64,000 nt of DNA from Dinoroseobacter sp049801095 (GTDB lineage: Bacteria; Pseudomonadota; Alphaproteobacteria; Rhodobacterales; Rhodobacteraceae): contig NZ_JBNAGH010000001.1 of the NCBI RefSeq assembly GCF_049801095.1, positions 620,001 through 684,000 of the forward strand, in the 5' to 3' direction. Both the position numbers and the translations under genes were made by a program. The notes beneath the pieces are model-generated. The model searched no databases and was not told the origin of the DNA. It saw only the letters and a list, made by a program, of their open reading frames with translations. Positions 50,524-59,285 of the stretch are shown piece by piece. The number at the start of each line of letters is the position of its first letter. Within the stretch, counting starts at the first letter, position 1.

Positions 50524-50922
50524 ATGACATTCGAAACACCGACGACGGAGCGTGAGCTTCGGCCGTCTCTCATACGTGGCTGGCGCCGCCGCTGCCCCAA
50601 TTGCGGGTCAGGTCCGATGATGCGCAGCTATCTGCAGGTCCGTGAAAGCTGTCCGGTCTGCGGCCAGCAGTTGAACGGCCACCGGGCCGATGACGGGCCG
50701 GCCTATCTGACCATCCTCGTGGTGGGCCACCTGATGGCGCCGCTGCTGCATTGGTACTTCGTCACCCTGCGGCCGGATCCGCTGAACATCATCGCGGTGT
50801 TCTCGGTGGGCTGCGTGGCGCTGTCGCTCTACTTGTTGCCACGGCTCAAAGGGGCCATGGTCGGGTACCAGTGGGCCAAGCGGATGTATGGCTTTGCGGG
50901 ATCGGAAACACCGGTCCCCTAA
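50524..50922 (+). CDS. DUF983-family membrane protein
   Basis: 132 residues from ATG 50524 (GGGAG upstream; GTG at 50521 adjoins). N-terminal GWRRRCPNCGSGPMMRSYLQV and CPVCGQQLNG form a zinc-ribbon-like pair, followed by two membrane helices (AYLTILVVGHLMAPLLHWYF and IIAVFSVGCVALSLYLLPRL). This is DUF983, a small protein common in alphaproteobacteria, sometimes near cytochrome oxidase genes. Role unknown. Confidence 0.85.
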   Translation: MTFETPTTERELRPSLIRGWRRRCPNCGSGPMMRSYLQVRESCPVCGQQLNGHRADDGPAYLTILVVGHLMAPLLHWYFVTLRPDPLNIIAVFSVGCVALSLYLLPRLKGAMVGYQWAKRMYGFAGSETPVP

Positions 50923-50952
50923 CCCTCCGCCCCGGTCAGCGGCGGAGGAAAG

Positions 50953-51636
50953 ATGGATAAAAGCGCAATTCGGCACGCGGCCACGGTGATCCTGATCCGG
51001 GATGCGGAGACGGCACGGCCCAGCGTGCTCATGGGGCAACGCGGGGCGCAGGCGGCCTTCATGCCCTCGAAATACGTGTTTCCCGGGGGCGCCGTGGATC
51101 CCGAGGATCGCTTCGGCACCCGTCTCGCCCAGACCAATCCGGCCTGTGAGGACAAACTCGCCAAGGATGCGCGCGGCTGCACGCCCGGAGCGATTTTTGC
51201 CGCGGCCATTCGAGAGCTTTGGGAAGAAACGGGTCTGCGCCTTGGCACGCAGGCCGCTCCAGTTGGGGATCCGGAGGCTGCGCTCGGTGCGAGTTGGCAG
51301 GCCTTTCTCCGCAGCGGGGCCGCTCCGGATGCCAGCGCCCTGCGCTTCATCTTTCGTGCCATTACCCCGCCGGGTCGGCCCCGGCGGTTTGATGCGCGGT
51401 TCCTGCTCGCTCCGGCTTCGGCGCTGATGGATGATCCGGATGATTTCTCGAAAGCCTCGGATGAGTTGAGCCATTTGCACTGGGTGCCCTTGGCCGAAGC
51501 GCGGGCGCTCGATCTGCCGTTTATCACCGAGGTGGTTCTGGGCGAGGTGACCGGCGCTCTGCCTGCGCTCGAGGCCCCAACGACGGTCCCCTTCTTTCAC
51601 CATGATGAGAGCCTGTCGCGGTTCGAACGGCTCTAG
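50953..51636 (+). CDS. NUDIX hydrolase (NUDT19-like, long insertion in box)
   Basis: 227 residues. The Nudix fold is seen as KYVFPGGAVDPEDR, then an insertion of about 30 residues, then AAIRELWEETGLRLG with the catalytic REXXEE. The split box with FPGG and a long C-terminal part resembles NUDT19/CoA-pyrophosphatase-like Nudix enzymes. It hydrolyses a nucleoside diphosphate linked to X; the substrate is not predictable. Follows DUF983 by 30 nt. Confidence 0.85.
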   Translation: MDKSAIRHAATVILIRDAETARPSVLMGQRGAQAAFMPSKYVFPGGAVDPEDRFGTRLAQTNPACEDKLAKDARGCTPGAIFAAAIRELWEETGLRLGTQAAPVGDPEAALGASWQAFLRSGAAPDASALRFIFRAITPPGRPRRFDARFLLAPASALMDDPDDFSKASDELSHLHWVPLAEARALDLPFITEVVLGEVTGALPALEAPTTVPFFHHDESLSRFERL

Positions 51637-51687
51637 GGATTGCCACGGTTTGGTCGGATGTGTCCCCGGCGGCCAGAGGTCCGGGTG

Positions 51688-51711
51688 CCGCGTCTGGCGT
51701 GCCAGACGCGG
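51688..51711. other. Perfect 11-bp hairpin in the convergent Nudix/aldo-keto gap
   Basis: CCGCGTCTGGC, GT, GCCAGACGCGG: an uninterrupted GC-rich stem with a 2-nt centre, in the 182-nt gap 51637-51818, which has no gene. No U-tract follows, so it may be an atypical terminator or an mRNA end-stabilising structure. Confidence 0.5.
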
Positions 51712-51818
51712 CGGTCGCACGCCACTCTCAGATCCCGCCTGATGTGAGCCACGCTTTGGTTGCGCGCCGTTGACCGGCACGCCCGGGGCCGCGCCCAAGC
51801 GCGCGGCTTGGCTGGCCC

Positions 51819-52865
51819 TTAGTAGGGCATGGGATGCGCTTTGTGGGCCGCGTCAATCTCGGCCACCACTTCGTCCGACAGGGTCAGCTCAAGACCGTTC
51901 AGAATATGCTCCAGCTGCGCGACCGAGCTGGCCCCGAAGAGGATCGAGCCCATAAAGGGCCGCGTCTTGCACCAAGCGAGCGACATCTGCGTCAGATCCA
52001 GCCCATGGGCGCGCGCGATCTCCGCATAGGCGTCCACCGCGTCCCAGACCCGGGGCGAGACCCGCCCGCCGAGATTGCCATTGATCGCCATGCGCGACCC
52101 GTCAGGCACAGCGCCGCCCTGATACTTGCCGGTCAAGAGCCCCGCCGCCAGCGGGGAGAAGGCCATCAGCCCGACGTCCTCGTTCACGCACAGCTCCGCC
52201 AGATCCGTATCGAAGAGCCGCGCCAGCAGGGAATACTCGTTCTGGATCGACACCACCCGGGGCAGCCCCTTGTCCTCGGCCATGCGCAGCCATTGGGCCG
52301 TGCCCCAGGCGCTCTCATTGCTGAGGCCGAAATGGCCGATCTTGCCCGCCTTCACGAGCTCATCCACGGTCACCAACACCTCTTCCATATGGGCCATGGT
52401 GTCCGCGCGCGACTGAACGCTTGGATCGAAGCGCCAGTTCTGGCGGAAATGATACGAGCCCCGGTTCGGCCAGTGGAGCTGATAGATGTCGATATGGTCG
52501 GTCTGCAGCCGCCGCAAGGAAGCCTCCACCGCCTCAAGGATCGTCGCGCGCGAGATCGGCGCCCCGTCCCGGATTGCGCCCAGCCCCTCGCCCGCGACCT
52601 TGGTGGCCAGCACATACTCCCCGCGCCGCCCAGGATTGGCCGCGTTCCACTGGCCGATGATCGTCTCCGTATCTCCGGCGGTCTCGGCGCTGATCGGGTT
52701 CACCGGATAGGCCTCGGCCGTGTCGATGAAATTGATCCCCGCCTCCAGCGCCATCGAGATCTGACGGTGCGCATCCGGCGTGTCGGTCTGGGTGCCGAAG
52801 GTCATGGTCCCGAGGCAGAACTCCGTGACCTGCGGGGCGCCGCGCCCAAGTGCATGTGTTTTCAT
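51819..52865 (-). CDS. Aldo/keto reductase
   Basis: 348 residues. TIM-barrel AKR signature: INFIDTAEAYPVNP (catalytic Asp and Tyr), VLATKVAGEG (Lys), YQLHWPNRG (His), and the C-terminal cofactor loop MGSILFGASSVAQLEHIL. It resembles Tas-type NADP-dependent oxidoreductases. Substrate unknown. Diverges from the EamA gene. Confidence 0.9.
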   Translation of the reverse strand: MKTHALGRGAPQVTEFCLGTMTFGTQTDTPDAHRQISMALEAGINFIDTAEAYPVNPISAETAGDTETIIGQWNAANPGRRGEYVLATKVAGEGLGAIRDGAPISRATILEAVEASLRRLQTDHIDIYQLHWPNRGSYHFRQNWRFDPSVQSRADTMAHMEEVLVTVDELVKAGKIGHFGLSNESAWGTAQWLRMAEDKGLPRVVSIQNEYSLLARLFDTDLAELCVNEDVGLMAFSPLAAGLLTGKYQGGAVPDGSRMAINGNLGGRVSPRVWDAVDAYAEIARAHGLDLTQMSLAWCKTRPFMGSILFGASSVAQLEHILNGLELTLSDEVVAEIDAAHKAHPMPY

Positions 52866-52980
52866 GGCAGTCTCCTTGTCAGCGCGTCAGCCTAGCGCGC
52901 CGCGCGGGACGCGCAAGCACAGGCTGGCCCGGCGCATCGGTCGCGTTGCGCCTCCGGGCGCGGCCTGCGACAGGTAGCCC

Positions 52981-53880
52981 ATGCCCCTTTGGATCCCCGT
53001 CACCCTCTTTGCGGCCTTTGCCCAGAACCTGCGCTTCATGCTGCAGCGTCACCTCAAGGTGACGGGTCTTTCGACCGCAGGCGCGACCTTCTCGCGTTTT
53101 TTGTTCTCCGCACCCCTCGTGGCCCTTATCGCCCTGAGCTACGCGGCGGCGCGCGATCTGCCCTTTCCCGAGCTCTCAACGCGGTTCTGGATCGCGGCCA
53201 CGTTGGGCGGAACCTCGCAGATCCTCGCCACGATGTGCGTTGTGGCGCTCTTTGCCCATCGCAGTTTTGGCGTCGGGATCACCTTCAAGAAGACCGAAGT
53301 GATGCTGACGGCCCTGGTGGGTTTCGTGGTGCTGGGCGAGGCGATCACCTGGGGCGGGGCGGCAGCCATCGCCGTGGGCTTTGTCGGCGTGGTGATCCTG
53401 TCGGACCCGCCCGATGCGAGCGGCGACTGGCGGCGACTTCTGAACAAGGGCGTGGCGCTGGGGCTGGCCTCCGGGCTGCTCTTCGGGTTTTCGGCGATTG
53501 GTTACCGCGCGGCCTCCCTCGCGATCGACAGCACGGATGTGTTCCAGCGCGCCTCGGTCACCCTGATGTGCGTCACCGCCTTTCAAACCCTGCTGATGGC
53601 CGCCTATCTCAGCTGGCGCGAACGCGGAGAGATCACCCGCGTGGCGGCCACCTGGCGCGTCTCGTCACTGGTCGGGCTCACCTCCCTGGCCGGGTCTCTC
53701 GCCTGGTTCACCGCTTTCACCCTGCAGAACGCGGCCTATGTCAAAGCGCTCGGTCAGGTCGAGCTGGTCTTCTCCTTCCTGGCCAGCACCTTCGTCTTTC
53801 GCGAGACCACCACGCCGCGCGAGATCCTGGGCGTATGCGCCATCGTGGCGAGCGTTCTCCTGCTGGTGCTGACACTTTAA
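52981..53880 (+). CDS. EamA/DMT-family transporter
   Basis: 299 residues, ten hydrophobic helices in two EamA repeats (helix 4 AFAHRSFGVGITFKKTEVM region; second repeat YVKALGQVELVFSFLASTFV and FRETTTPREILGV). An inner-membrane metabolite exporter/importer of unknown substrate. Sixty nt before the carnitine-dehydrogenase-like gene on the same strand. Confidence 0.85.
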   Translation: MPLWIPVTLFAAFAQNLRFMLQRHLKVTGLSTAGATFSRFLFSAPLVALIALSYAAARDLPFPELSTRFWIAATLGGTSQILATMCVVALFAHRSFGVGITFKKTEVMLTALVGFVVLGEAITWGGAAAIAVGFVGVVILSDPPDASGDWRRLLNKGVALGLASGLLFGFSAIGYRAASLAIDSTDVFQRASVTLMCVTAFQTLLMAAYLSWRERGEITRVAATWRVSSLVGLTSLAGSLAWFTAFTLQNAAYVKALGQVELVFSFLASTFVFRETTTPREILGVCAIVASVLLLVLTL

Positions 53881-53940
53881 CGTTGCAGCGGCCCGTCCGC
53901 GCCGCCACCCTGCGCAAAACAGAGCAGGATCGGGGCGCAT

Positions 53941-55314
53941 ATGACAGGCATCGTTGCGATCATCGGGAGCGGTGTGATCGGCGCAGGTTGGGCCGCGCGT
54001 TTTCTGCTGGGCGGATGGCATGTGCGGGTCTTCGACCCGGACCCGGGTGCGGAAACTCGACTGGAGGCCACGATCGCCCGGGCGAAGGTCAGCCTGCCGG
54101 GTCTTTATGACACGCCGCTGCCGCCCCCGGGCCGCCTGAGCCTGCACGCGACGATCCCCGAGGCGGTCAGCGGCGCGACCTGGATCCAGGAAAACCTGCC
54201 CGAGCGGCTGGAGCTGAAGCGCAAGGTCTTCCAGACGATCCAAGCCGCCTGTGCGCCGGAGGCGATCCTCGCCTCCTCGAGCGCGGGGCTCACGCTCGAC
54301 GCGCTGCGAGCCTGCGCCACAAGGCCCGCGCAGATCTGCGCCATCCGTCCCTGCGACCCGGTTTATCTGCTGCCTCTGGCGGAAGTGACCTGCCCGGAGC
54401 CTGCCGTCGCGGATCGGATCCAGGCCATCCTGACCGGGCTTGGCATGATCCCCTCAGATGGATCCGTAACGCAAAGCCTGCAGGCCGCGCTTCTCCGCCG
54501 GGCTCTGGAGATGATCCGCGATGGTGAGGCCAGCCCGGTCCAGATCGACGAGGCTCTGCGTCTCGGCCTCGCGCCCCTGTGGTCCCAGAGGGGGCCCTTT
54601 GGCACCGCCAGCGATGGGGCAGGACCGGCGCAATTCGCGTTGACGGAGGGGGCAGACGGCAAAGCCTGGACAGACAGCCCCGCCGACACCCCGGCCCTCA
54701 GCCGCTCCAGCCCTCCCGCCTCGGATGCGCGCTTTGTGCAGAGGGACGCAGCACTGGTCGGCATGCTCCGCGCGCTCAAGGCCGAAACCGTAGGCGCGGG
54801 GGCCGGTCTGGCCGACGCGGACCGGGCGCGGGTTCCGGCGCAGGGTGCGGATACGGCGCCGCTTCTGACAGCGGCCCGCACGGTCCCCCGGGACTGGGCC
54901 GATTATAACGGGCATATGACCGAGGCGCGGTATCTGCACGCTTTCGGCAATGCGACGGACCGCTTCATGGAGATCCTCGGCGTGGATGCCGATTACCTTG
55001 CCTCCGGGGGGAGCTTCTTCACCGCCGAGACCCATATCCGCCATCTGGCCGAGTTGCGCATCGGGGCCGCTTTCGAGATCCGGACCACCTGCCTCGACGG
55101 GACGGGCAAGCGCATGCATCTGTGGCATGAGATGCGCTGCGACGGAGTTCTCGTGGCGACGGGGGAGCATATGCTGATCCATGTGAGCCTTGAGACACGG
55201 CGCCCTGCGCCGCCTGCCTCTCCCGTGGCCGAGGCGCTGGCGCGGATCGCCCAGGCCCATGCGCGTCTGGCCACCGGGCCGGGCGTAGGCCGCGCCATTG
55301 GTGACCCGCGCTGA
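53941..55314 (+). CDS. Carnitine 3-dehydrogenase-like/thioesterase fusion with altered dehydrogenase active site
   Basis: 457 residues. Residues 1-250 are a 3-hydroxyacyl-CoA/L-carnitine dehydrogenase with intact NAD motif IGSGVIGAGWAARFLLGGW (8-26). The catalytic HPFNPVYLLPL motif reads RPCDPVYLLPL (136-146): His is Arg and Asn is Asp, and the RLQxxLWREAL helix is also altered. Residues about 305-440 are a hotdog thioesterase with DYNGHMTEARY at 321-331. The fusion is known for carnitine degradation; here the first half may be inactive while the betainyl-CoA-type thioesterase seems functional. Confidence 0.82.
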   Translation: MTGIVAIIGSGVIGAGWAARFLLGGWHVRVFDPDPGAETRLEATIARAKVSLPGLYDTPLPPPGRLSLHATIPEAVSGATWIQENLPERLELKRKVFQTIQAACAPEAILASSSAGLTLDALRACATRPAQICAIRPCDPVYLLPLAEVTCPEPAVADRIQAILTGLGMIPSDGSVTQSLQAALLRRALEMIRDGEASPVQIDEALRLGLAPLWSQRGPFGTASDGAGPAQFALTEGADGKAWTDSPADTPALSRSSPPASDARFVQRDAALVGMLRALKAETVGAGAGLADADRARVPAQGADTAPLLTAARTVPRDWADYNGHMTEARYLHAFGNATDRFMEILGVDADYLASGGSFFTAETHIRHLAELRIGAAFEIRTTCLDGTGKRMHLWHEMRCDGVLVATGEHMLIHVSLETRRPAPPASPVAEALARIAQAHARLATGPGVGRAIGDPR

Positions 55315-55343
55315 GGGGTGCGATCTGGCAAAAGCCCCCTTGA

Positions 55344-55358
55344 GAACAAAAACGGAAC
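55344..55358 (+). promoter_or_regulatory. LexA (SOS) box GAAC-N7-GAAC
   Basis: GAAC at 55344-55347 and 55355-55358 with exactly 7 nt between, the direct-repeat SOS operator of alphaproteobacteria (GTTC-N7-GTTC on the other strand). It lies 17 nt before the start of the ImuA-like gene, so LexA would block transcription or early elongation. Confidence 0.8.
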
Positions 55359-55374
55359 AAATTATCCTCATCCC

Positions 55375-56031
55375 ATGGCGACTCGCAGTTTGACAAAGGC
55401 CGGGCTACAGGCGGGCAGCCTGCAGGATGCCCCCCGTCCGGGGGTCGAAGTCCTGCCCGAGATGACCCTGGCCCTGCGCCGGGTGCATGAGCTGACCGGC
55501 CCGGCGCGCTGGTGTCTCGCGGCCCTCGTGGCCCGGGCGCGCACGGGGCCCGTGATCTGGATCACGCCGCGCTGGCACGCGGATCAGCTCAACCCCCAGG
55601 GCCTCGCGCCGATCTGCGACCCGCGCCGGATCCTGACCGTGACCATCGAGCGGAAGGAAGACCTGCTCTGGTGCATGGAGGAGGCCCTGCGCAACGGGGC
55701 CGCGCCCGTGGTCGTGGCCGATCTGCCCGGGCCGCCGGGCCTGACCCCGGTGCGGCGGCTGCATCTGGCCGCCGAACAAGGCGGCACACGGCAGGAGGTC
55801 GCACCGCTCGGCCTGCTACTCACCCCGGATCAGGGGGGCGCCGCCGGGATCGAGAGCCGCTGGTCCCTCATGCCCGCCCATGCCAGCCGCCACAGCGCCT
55901 GGACCCTGACCCGGCTGCGCGCCCGCAACGCTCCCCCGGGGAGCTGGCGACTGACCGCGCCCACCAGCCCCGACGGCGCCTGGCGCACCTGCCGCGCCTC
56001 CGCCTGCGAGGGCGAACACGGGCGATCATAA
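55375..56031 (+). CDS. ImuA-like RecA-fold protein under SOS control
   Basis: 218 residues from ATG 55375. EMTLALRRVHELTGPARWCLAAL, GPVIWITPRW and NGAAPVVVADLPGPPGLTP match the RecA-like core of ImuA/SulA-type mutagenesis proteins, with no Walker A lysine motif. ImuA normally works with ImuB and DnaE2 in SOS mutagenesis, but neither follows here. The LexA box 17 nt upstream supports the call; without it I would rate the family match as moderate. Confidence 0.7.
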   Translation: MATRSLTKAGLQAGSLQDAPRPGVEVLPEMTLALRRVHELTGPARWCLAALVARARTGPVIWITPRWHADQLNPQGLAPICDPRRILTVTIERKEDLLWCMEEALRNGAAPVVVADLPGPPGLTPVRRLHLAAEQGGTRQEVAPLGLLLTPDQGGAAGIESRWSLMPAHASRHSAWTLTRLRARNAPPGSWRLTAPTSPDGAWRTCRASACEGEHGRS

Positions 56032-56090
56032 GCGCGGCACTGCAGAGCAAGCGCCCTATGCAGCGGCCCAAACCCCGCTACCATGGGTGT

Positions 56091-56654
56091 ATGAAACGTC
56101 GTGTCTTTTTGTGTAGTGCCCTTGTCTGGCCCCTCGCCGCCCAGGCGGCCCCTGTTCGTTACCAGCTCGCCCCGAAGAGCGAGGTGGAATTCACCTTCTT
56201 TCTCGCCGGCGCGCCAAGCCGTGGGCGCATGCCGATCCTCGATGCGGATCTGCGGCTCGATTTCCGACGGGTCTCTGCCTCGCGGGTCGCGGTCACGCTC
56301 GATGCGGCAGGGGCGCGGACAAACCTGCCTCTGGCCAATGGCGCGTTGAAAGGGCCGAGCATTCTGGACACGGCGCGCTTTCCACAGATCCGCTACACCA
56401 GCACCGCGGTGCGCGCGCAGGACGGCGGCGCGGCGGTCTCCGGCAATCTGGCGTTGCGCGATCGGACGCAACCGGTCGCCCTGGCCGCGCGGTTCTTTCG
56501 CCAACCGGACCGGGACCCGGGCGATCTCAGCCGCCTCGTAATTGAGCTACGTGGAGAGCTCAGCCGCTCCGCCTTTGGCGCCACGGGCTTTGCCGATCTC
56601 GTTGCGGACCGGATCGAGCTGCGCTGCCTTGCGACCATCGACCGGATCGGATGA
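56091..56654 (+). CDS. YceI-family periplasmic lipid-binding protein
   Basis: 187 residues from ATG 56091 (upstream ATG at 56058 is possible). Signal peptide KRRVFLCSALVWPLAAQA, then the lipocalin-like YceI barrel: YQLAPKSEVEFTFFLAG, GPSILDTARFPQIRYTST, GNLALRDRTQPVALAARF, LSRSAFGATGFADLVADRIEL (in part). YceI proteins bind polyisoprenoids in the periplasm. No clear operon partner. Confidence 0.88.
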   Translation: MKRRVFLCSALVWPLAAQAAPVRYQLAPKSEVEFTFFLAGAPSRGRMPILDADLRLDFRRVSASRVAVTLDAAGARTNLPLANGALKGPSILDTARFPQIRYTSTAVRAQDGGAAVSGNLALRDRTQPVALAARFFRQPDRDPGDLSRLVIELRGELSRSAFGATGFADLVADRIELRCLATIDRIG

Positions 56655-56684
56655 GTGTGGCAGGATGCGCAAAGGCAATCTTGG

Positions 56685-56699
56685 TTAACAGATAGGTAA
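56685..56699 (+). promoter_or_regulatory. CtrA-like box upstream of comM
   Basis: TTAA-N7-GTAA at 56685-56699 (also readable as TTAAC-N5-GGTAAG), one base off the alphaproteobacterial CtrA consensus TTAA-N7-TTAA, about 48 nt before the comM start; a further TTAAC lies at 56717-56721. CtrA control of competence and gene-transfer-agent genes is known in Rhodobacterales. Confidence 0.5.
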
Positions 56700-56746
56700 G
56701 GTTTTGGCCGCAAAGGTTAACGCAGCCCCGCGCACCGGAGCCGCCC

Positions 56747-58264
56747 ATGACCACCCGCGCCCATACCGTCGCCTTTCAAGGCATCGAACCCCGTCCCGTT
56801 GAGGTGCAATGCGCCTTAAGCCCTGGTTTGCCTGGGTTTTTCATCGTTGGCTTGCCTGACAAGGCGGTTTCGGAGGCCCGTGAACGGGTGCGCGCGGCCA
56901 TGTCCGCGCTTGGCCTGGCCCTGCCCTCGAAGCGAATCACGATTAATCTGTCGCCAGCGGACCTGCCCAAGGAAGGCTCCCATTTCGATCTGCCGATTGC
57001 GCTGGCCCTGATGGCCGCCCTGTCGATCATCCCACCGGAGGCCGCGGAAGGCACGCTCGCCCTTGGTGAGCTCTCCCTCGATGGCACATTGGTGCCGGTG
57101 CTGGGCGCCTTGCCCGCCGCGCTCGCCGCAGCCGAGAGCGGGCGCACCCTGCTCTGTCCCGATGCCTGCGGGCCGGAGGCGGCCTGGGTGGGCGGCACCA
57201 CAGTTCTCGCTGCCGGTTCGCTTCTGGGCGTGATGCGTCATTTCACCGGCGCGGCGCGTTTGACCCCGGCGCAACCCGGCGAGGTTGTCGCCGCGCCGAA
57301 CGTGCCCGATCTGTCAGAGGTGAAGGGGCAAGAACGGGCCAAGCGCGCGCTGGAGGTGGCGGCGGCTGGGCGACACCATCTCTTGCTCGTCGGCTCGCCG
57401 GGTTCGGGAAAATCCATGTTGGCCAAGCGCTTGCCCGGGATCCTGCCACCATTGGATGCTGCGGAGGCGCTCGAAACCTCGATGATCCATTCCCTCGCCG
57501 GGTTGATCGATGCCGGTGGGATTTCTCGCCTGCGACCATTTCGGGAGCCCCACCACACGGCCTCCAAAGCGGCCATGGTCGGGGGCGGGCGGCTGGCAAG
57601 GCCCGGGGAGATGTCCCTCGCCCATAACGGCGTGCTCTTTCTCGACGAGCTTCCGGAGTTCAACCGCGACGTTCTCGAGAGCCTGCGCCAGCCCGTGGAA
57701 ACCGGCTCTGTCGTGGTCGCGCGCGCCAATGCCCATCTGCGCTACCCCTGCCGGTTTCTGCTGATCGCGGCGGCAAACCCTTGCAAATGCGGCCATATGT
57801 TCGAGCCCGCTCAAGCTTGCGGGCGCGCGCCCCTGTGCGGGGAGGACTATATGGCGCGGCTCTCGGAGCCGCTGCTTGATCGGTTCGACATTCGGCTGGA
57901 TGTCCCACCGGTCAGTTTCTCGGATCTCGACGCACCAACCGAGAGCGAACGCTCCGAGGTTGTGGCCGCGCGCGTGGCCGAAGCCCGGGCCCGGCAAGCC
58001 GCGCGGTTCGACGGGATCGAGGGGATCAGGGTGAACGCGGATGCCGAGGGCAGCCTTCTGGAAGAGATCGCCCGGCCAGACGCAGAAGGGCGCGCCCTGT
58101 TGCAGGATGCAGCAGAGCGGTTCGGGCTGACCGCGCGGGGCTATCACCGGGTGCTCAAGGTCGCGCGCACCATCGCGGATCTCGATGGATCCGACGAGAT
58201 CGCCCGTCCGCATCTGGCTGAGGCGCTGAGCTACCGGGTGTCTGTCCGGGAAAAGGTGGCCTGA
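56747..58264 (+). CDS. comM: ComM/YifB-family Mg-chelatase-like AAA+ ATPase
   Basis: 505 residues. N-terminal Lon-substrate-like ChlI domain (1-170: VEVQCALSPGLPGFFIVGLPD), Walker A LLLVGSPGSGKSMLAKRLPG near residue 212-231, HHTASKAAMVGGG, Walker B GVLFLDELPEFNRDVLE and a C-terminal Mg_chelatase domain with YHRVLKVARTIADL. ComM is a hexameric branch-migration helicase that extends recombination joints during natural transformation. Preceded by a CtrA-like box. Convergent with gshB. Confidence 0.95.
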   Translation: MTTRAHTVAFQGIEPRPVEVQCALSPGLPGFFIVGLPDKAVSEARERVRAAMSALGLALPSKRITINLSPADLPKEGSHFDLPIALALMAALSIIPPEAAEGTLALGELSLDGTLVPVLGALPAALAAAESGRTLLCPDACGPEAAWVGGTTVLAAGSLLGVMRHFTGAARLTPAQPGEVVAAPNVPDLSEVKGQERAKRALEVAAAGRHHLLLVGSPGSGKSMLAKRLPGILPPLDAAEALETSMIHSLAGLIDAGGISRLRPFREPHHTASKAAMVGGGRLARPGEMSLAHNGVLFLDELPEFNRDVLESLRQPVETGSVVVARANAHLRYPCRFLLIAAANPCKCGHMFEPAQACGRAPLCGEDYMARLSEPLLDRFDIRLDVPPVSFSDLDAPTESERSEVVAARVAEARARQAARFDGIEGIRVNADAEGSLLEEIARPDAEGRALLQDAAERFGLTARGYHRVLKVARTIADLDGSDEIARPHLAEALSYRVSVREKVA

Positions 58265-58267
58265 ACT

Positions 58268-59203
58268 TCAGGCCTTGCGCGCCTCGATGGCATCCCAGAT
58301 CAGGCCCGCGCCATTTGTGCCATCGAAGCGCTCCAGCTCCTGCAGGCCCGTGGGCGAGGTGACGTTGATCTCGGTGAGATAGGGACCGATCACGTCGATG
58401 CCGACGAAGATCTGTCCTTTCTCGCGCAGGAAGGGACCGATGGCGGCGCAGATCTCGCGATCGCGCTCGGACAGTCCGATCGGCTCGGGGCGCCCTCCCA
58501 CATGCATGTTCGAGCGGGTCTCGCCCGCCGCCGGCACCCGGTTGATCGCCCCAATCGGCGCGCCATCCACAAGGATGATCCGCTTGTCGCCCTTGGCCAC
58601 ATCCGGCAGGAATTGCTGCATGATCAGAGGCTCGCGGTTGATACCGGAAAAGAGCTCATGGAGGGAGTTCAGGTTGCGATCCTCGGCGGTCAGACGGAAC
58701 ACCCCGGCCCCGCCATTGCCGTAGAGCGGCTTGAGGATGACGTCCCCATATTCCGCTTTGAAGGCTTTCAGATCGTCGAGATTGCGCGCGATCATGGTGG
58801 GCGGCGTCAGATCGGGGAACTGCAGAACCAGCAACTTCTCCGGCGCGTTGCGCACCCAGAACGGGTCATTCACCACCAGCGTGTCCGCAGCGGCCATGTC
58901 CAGCAGATGGGTCGTGGTGATGTAGCCCATGTCAAAAGGCGGGTCCTGACGCAGCCAGATCACATCCATCTCCGACAGATCAACCGTCTCGCGCGGGCCG
59001 AGCACCGCCGGGGTCCCGGCAACGCGCTGGATTTCGGCCCAGTTGCCCGTGGCGACCAGCCTGCCGCGATCGAAGGTCAGATCCTCGGGGCCATAAACAA
59101 AGATGCGATGACCGCGCGCCTGTGCCTCTTCGGTGAGCCGGAAGGAGCTGTCAGCATCGATATCGACCTCGGTGATCGGGTCCATCTGAAAGGCAACATT
59201 CAT
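58268..59203 (-). CDS. gshB: Glutathione synthetase
   Basis: 311 residues, the bacterial GshB length. MNVAFQMDPITEVDIDADSS start, WLRQDPPFDMGYITTTHLLD, ATP-grasp motif KPLYGNGGAGVFRL near 168-181 and the C-terminal DVIGPYLTEINVTSPTG. It ligates gamma-glutamylcysteine and glycine with ATP. The 82-nt gap to yraN contains no gene. Confidence 0.96.
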   Translation of the reverse strand: MNVAFQMDPITEVDIDADSSFRLTEEAQARGHRIFVYGPEDLTFDRGRLVATGNWAEIQRVAGTPAVLGPRETVDLSEMDVIWLRQDPPFDMGYITTTHLLDMAAADTLVVNDPFWVRNAPEKLLVLQFPDLTPPTMIARNLDDLKAFKAEYGDVILKPLYGNGGAGVFRLTAEDRNLNSLHELFSGINREPLIMQQFLPDVAKGDKRIILVDGAPIGAINRVPAAGETRSNMHVGGRPEPIGLSERDREICAAIGPFLREKGQIFVGIDVIGPYLTEINVTSPTGLQELERFDGTNGAGLIWDAIEARKA

Positions 59204-59285
59204 GGCGCAGGGGCTCCTTCTGGCAGCATGCGCCCGTCTTGCCGCAGCGCGCAGGCCAGCGCAATGGCTGGCAGCCTGCCGGAAT

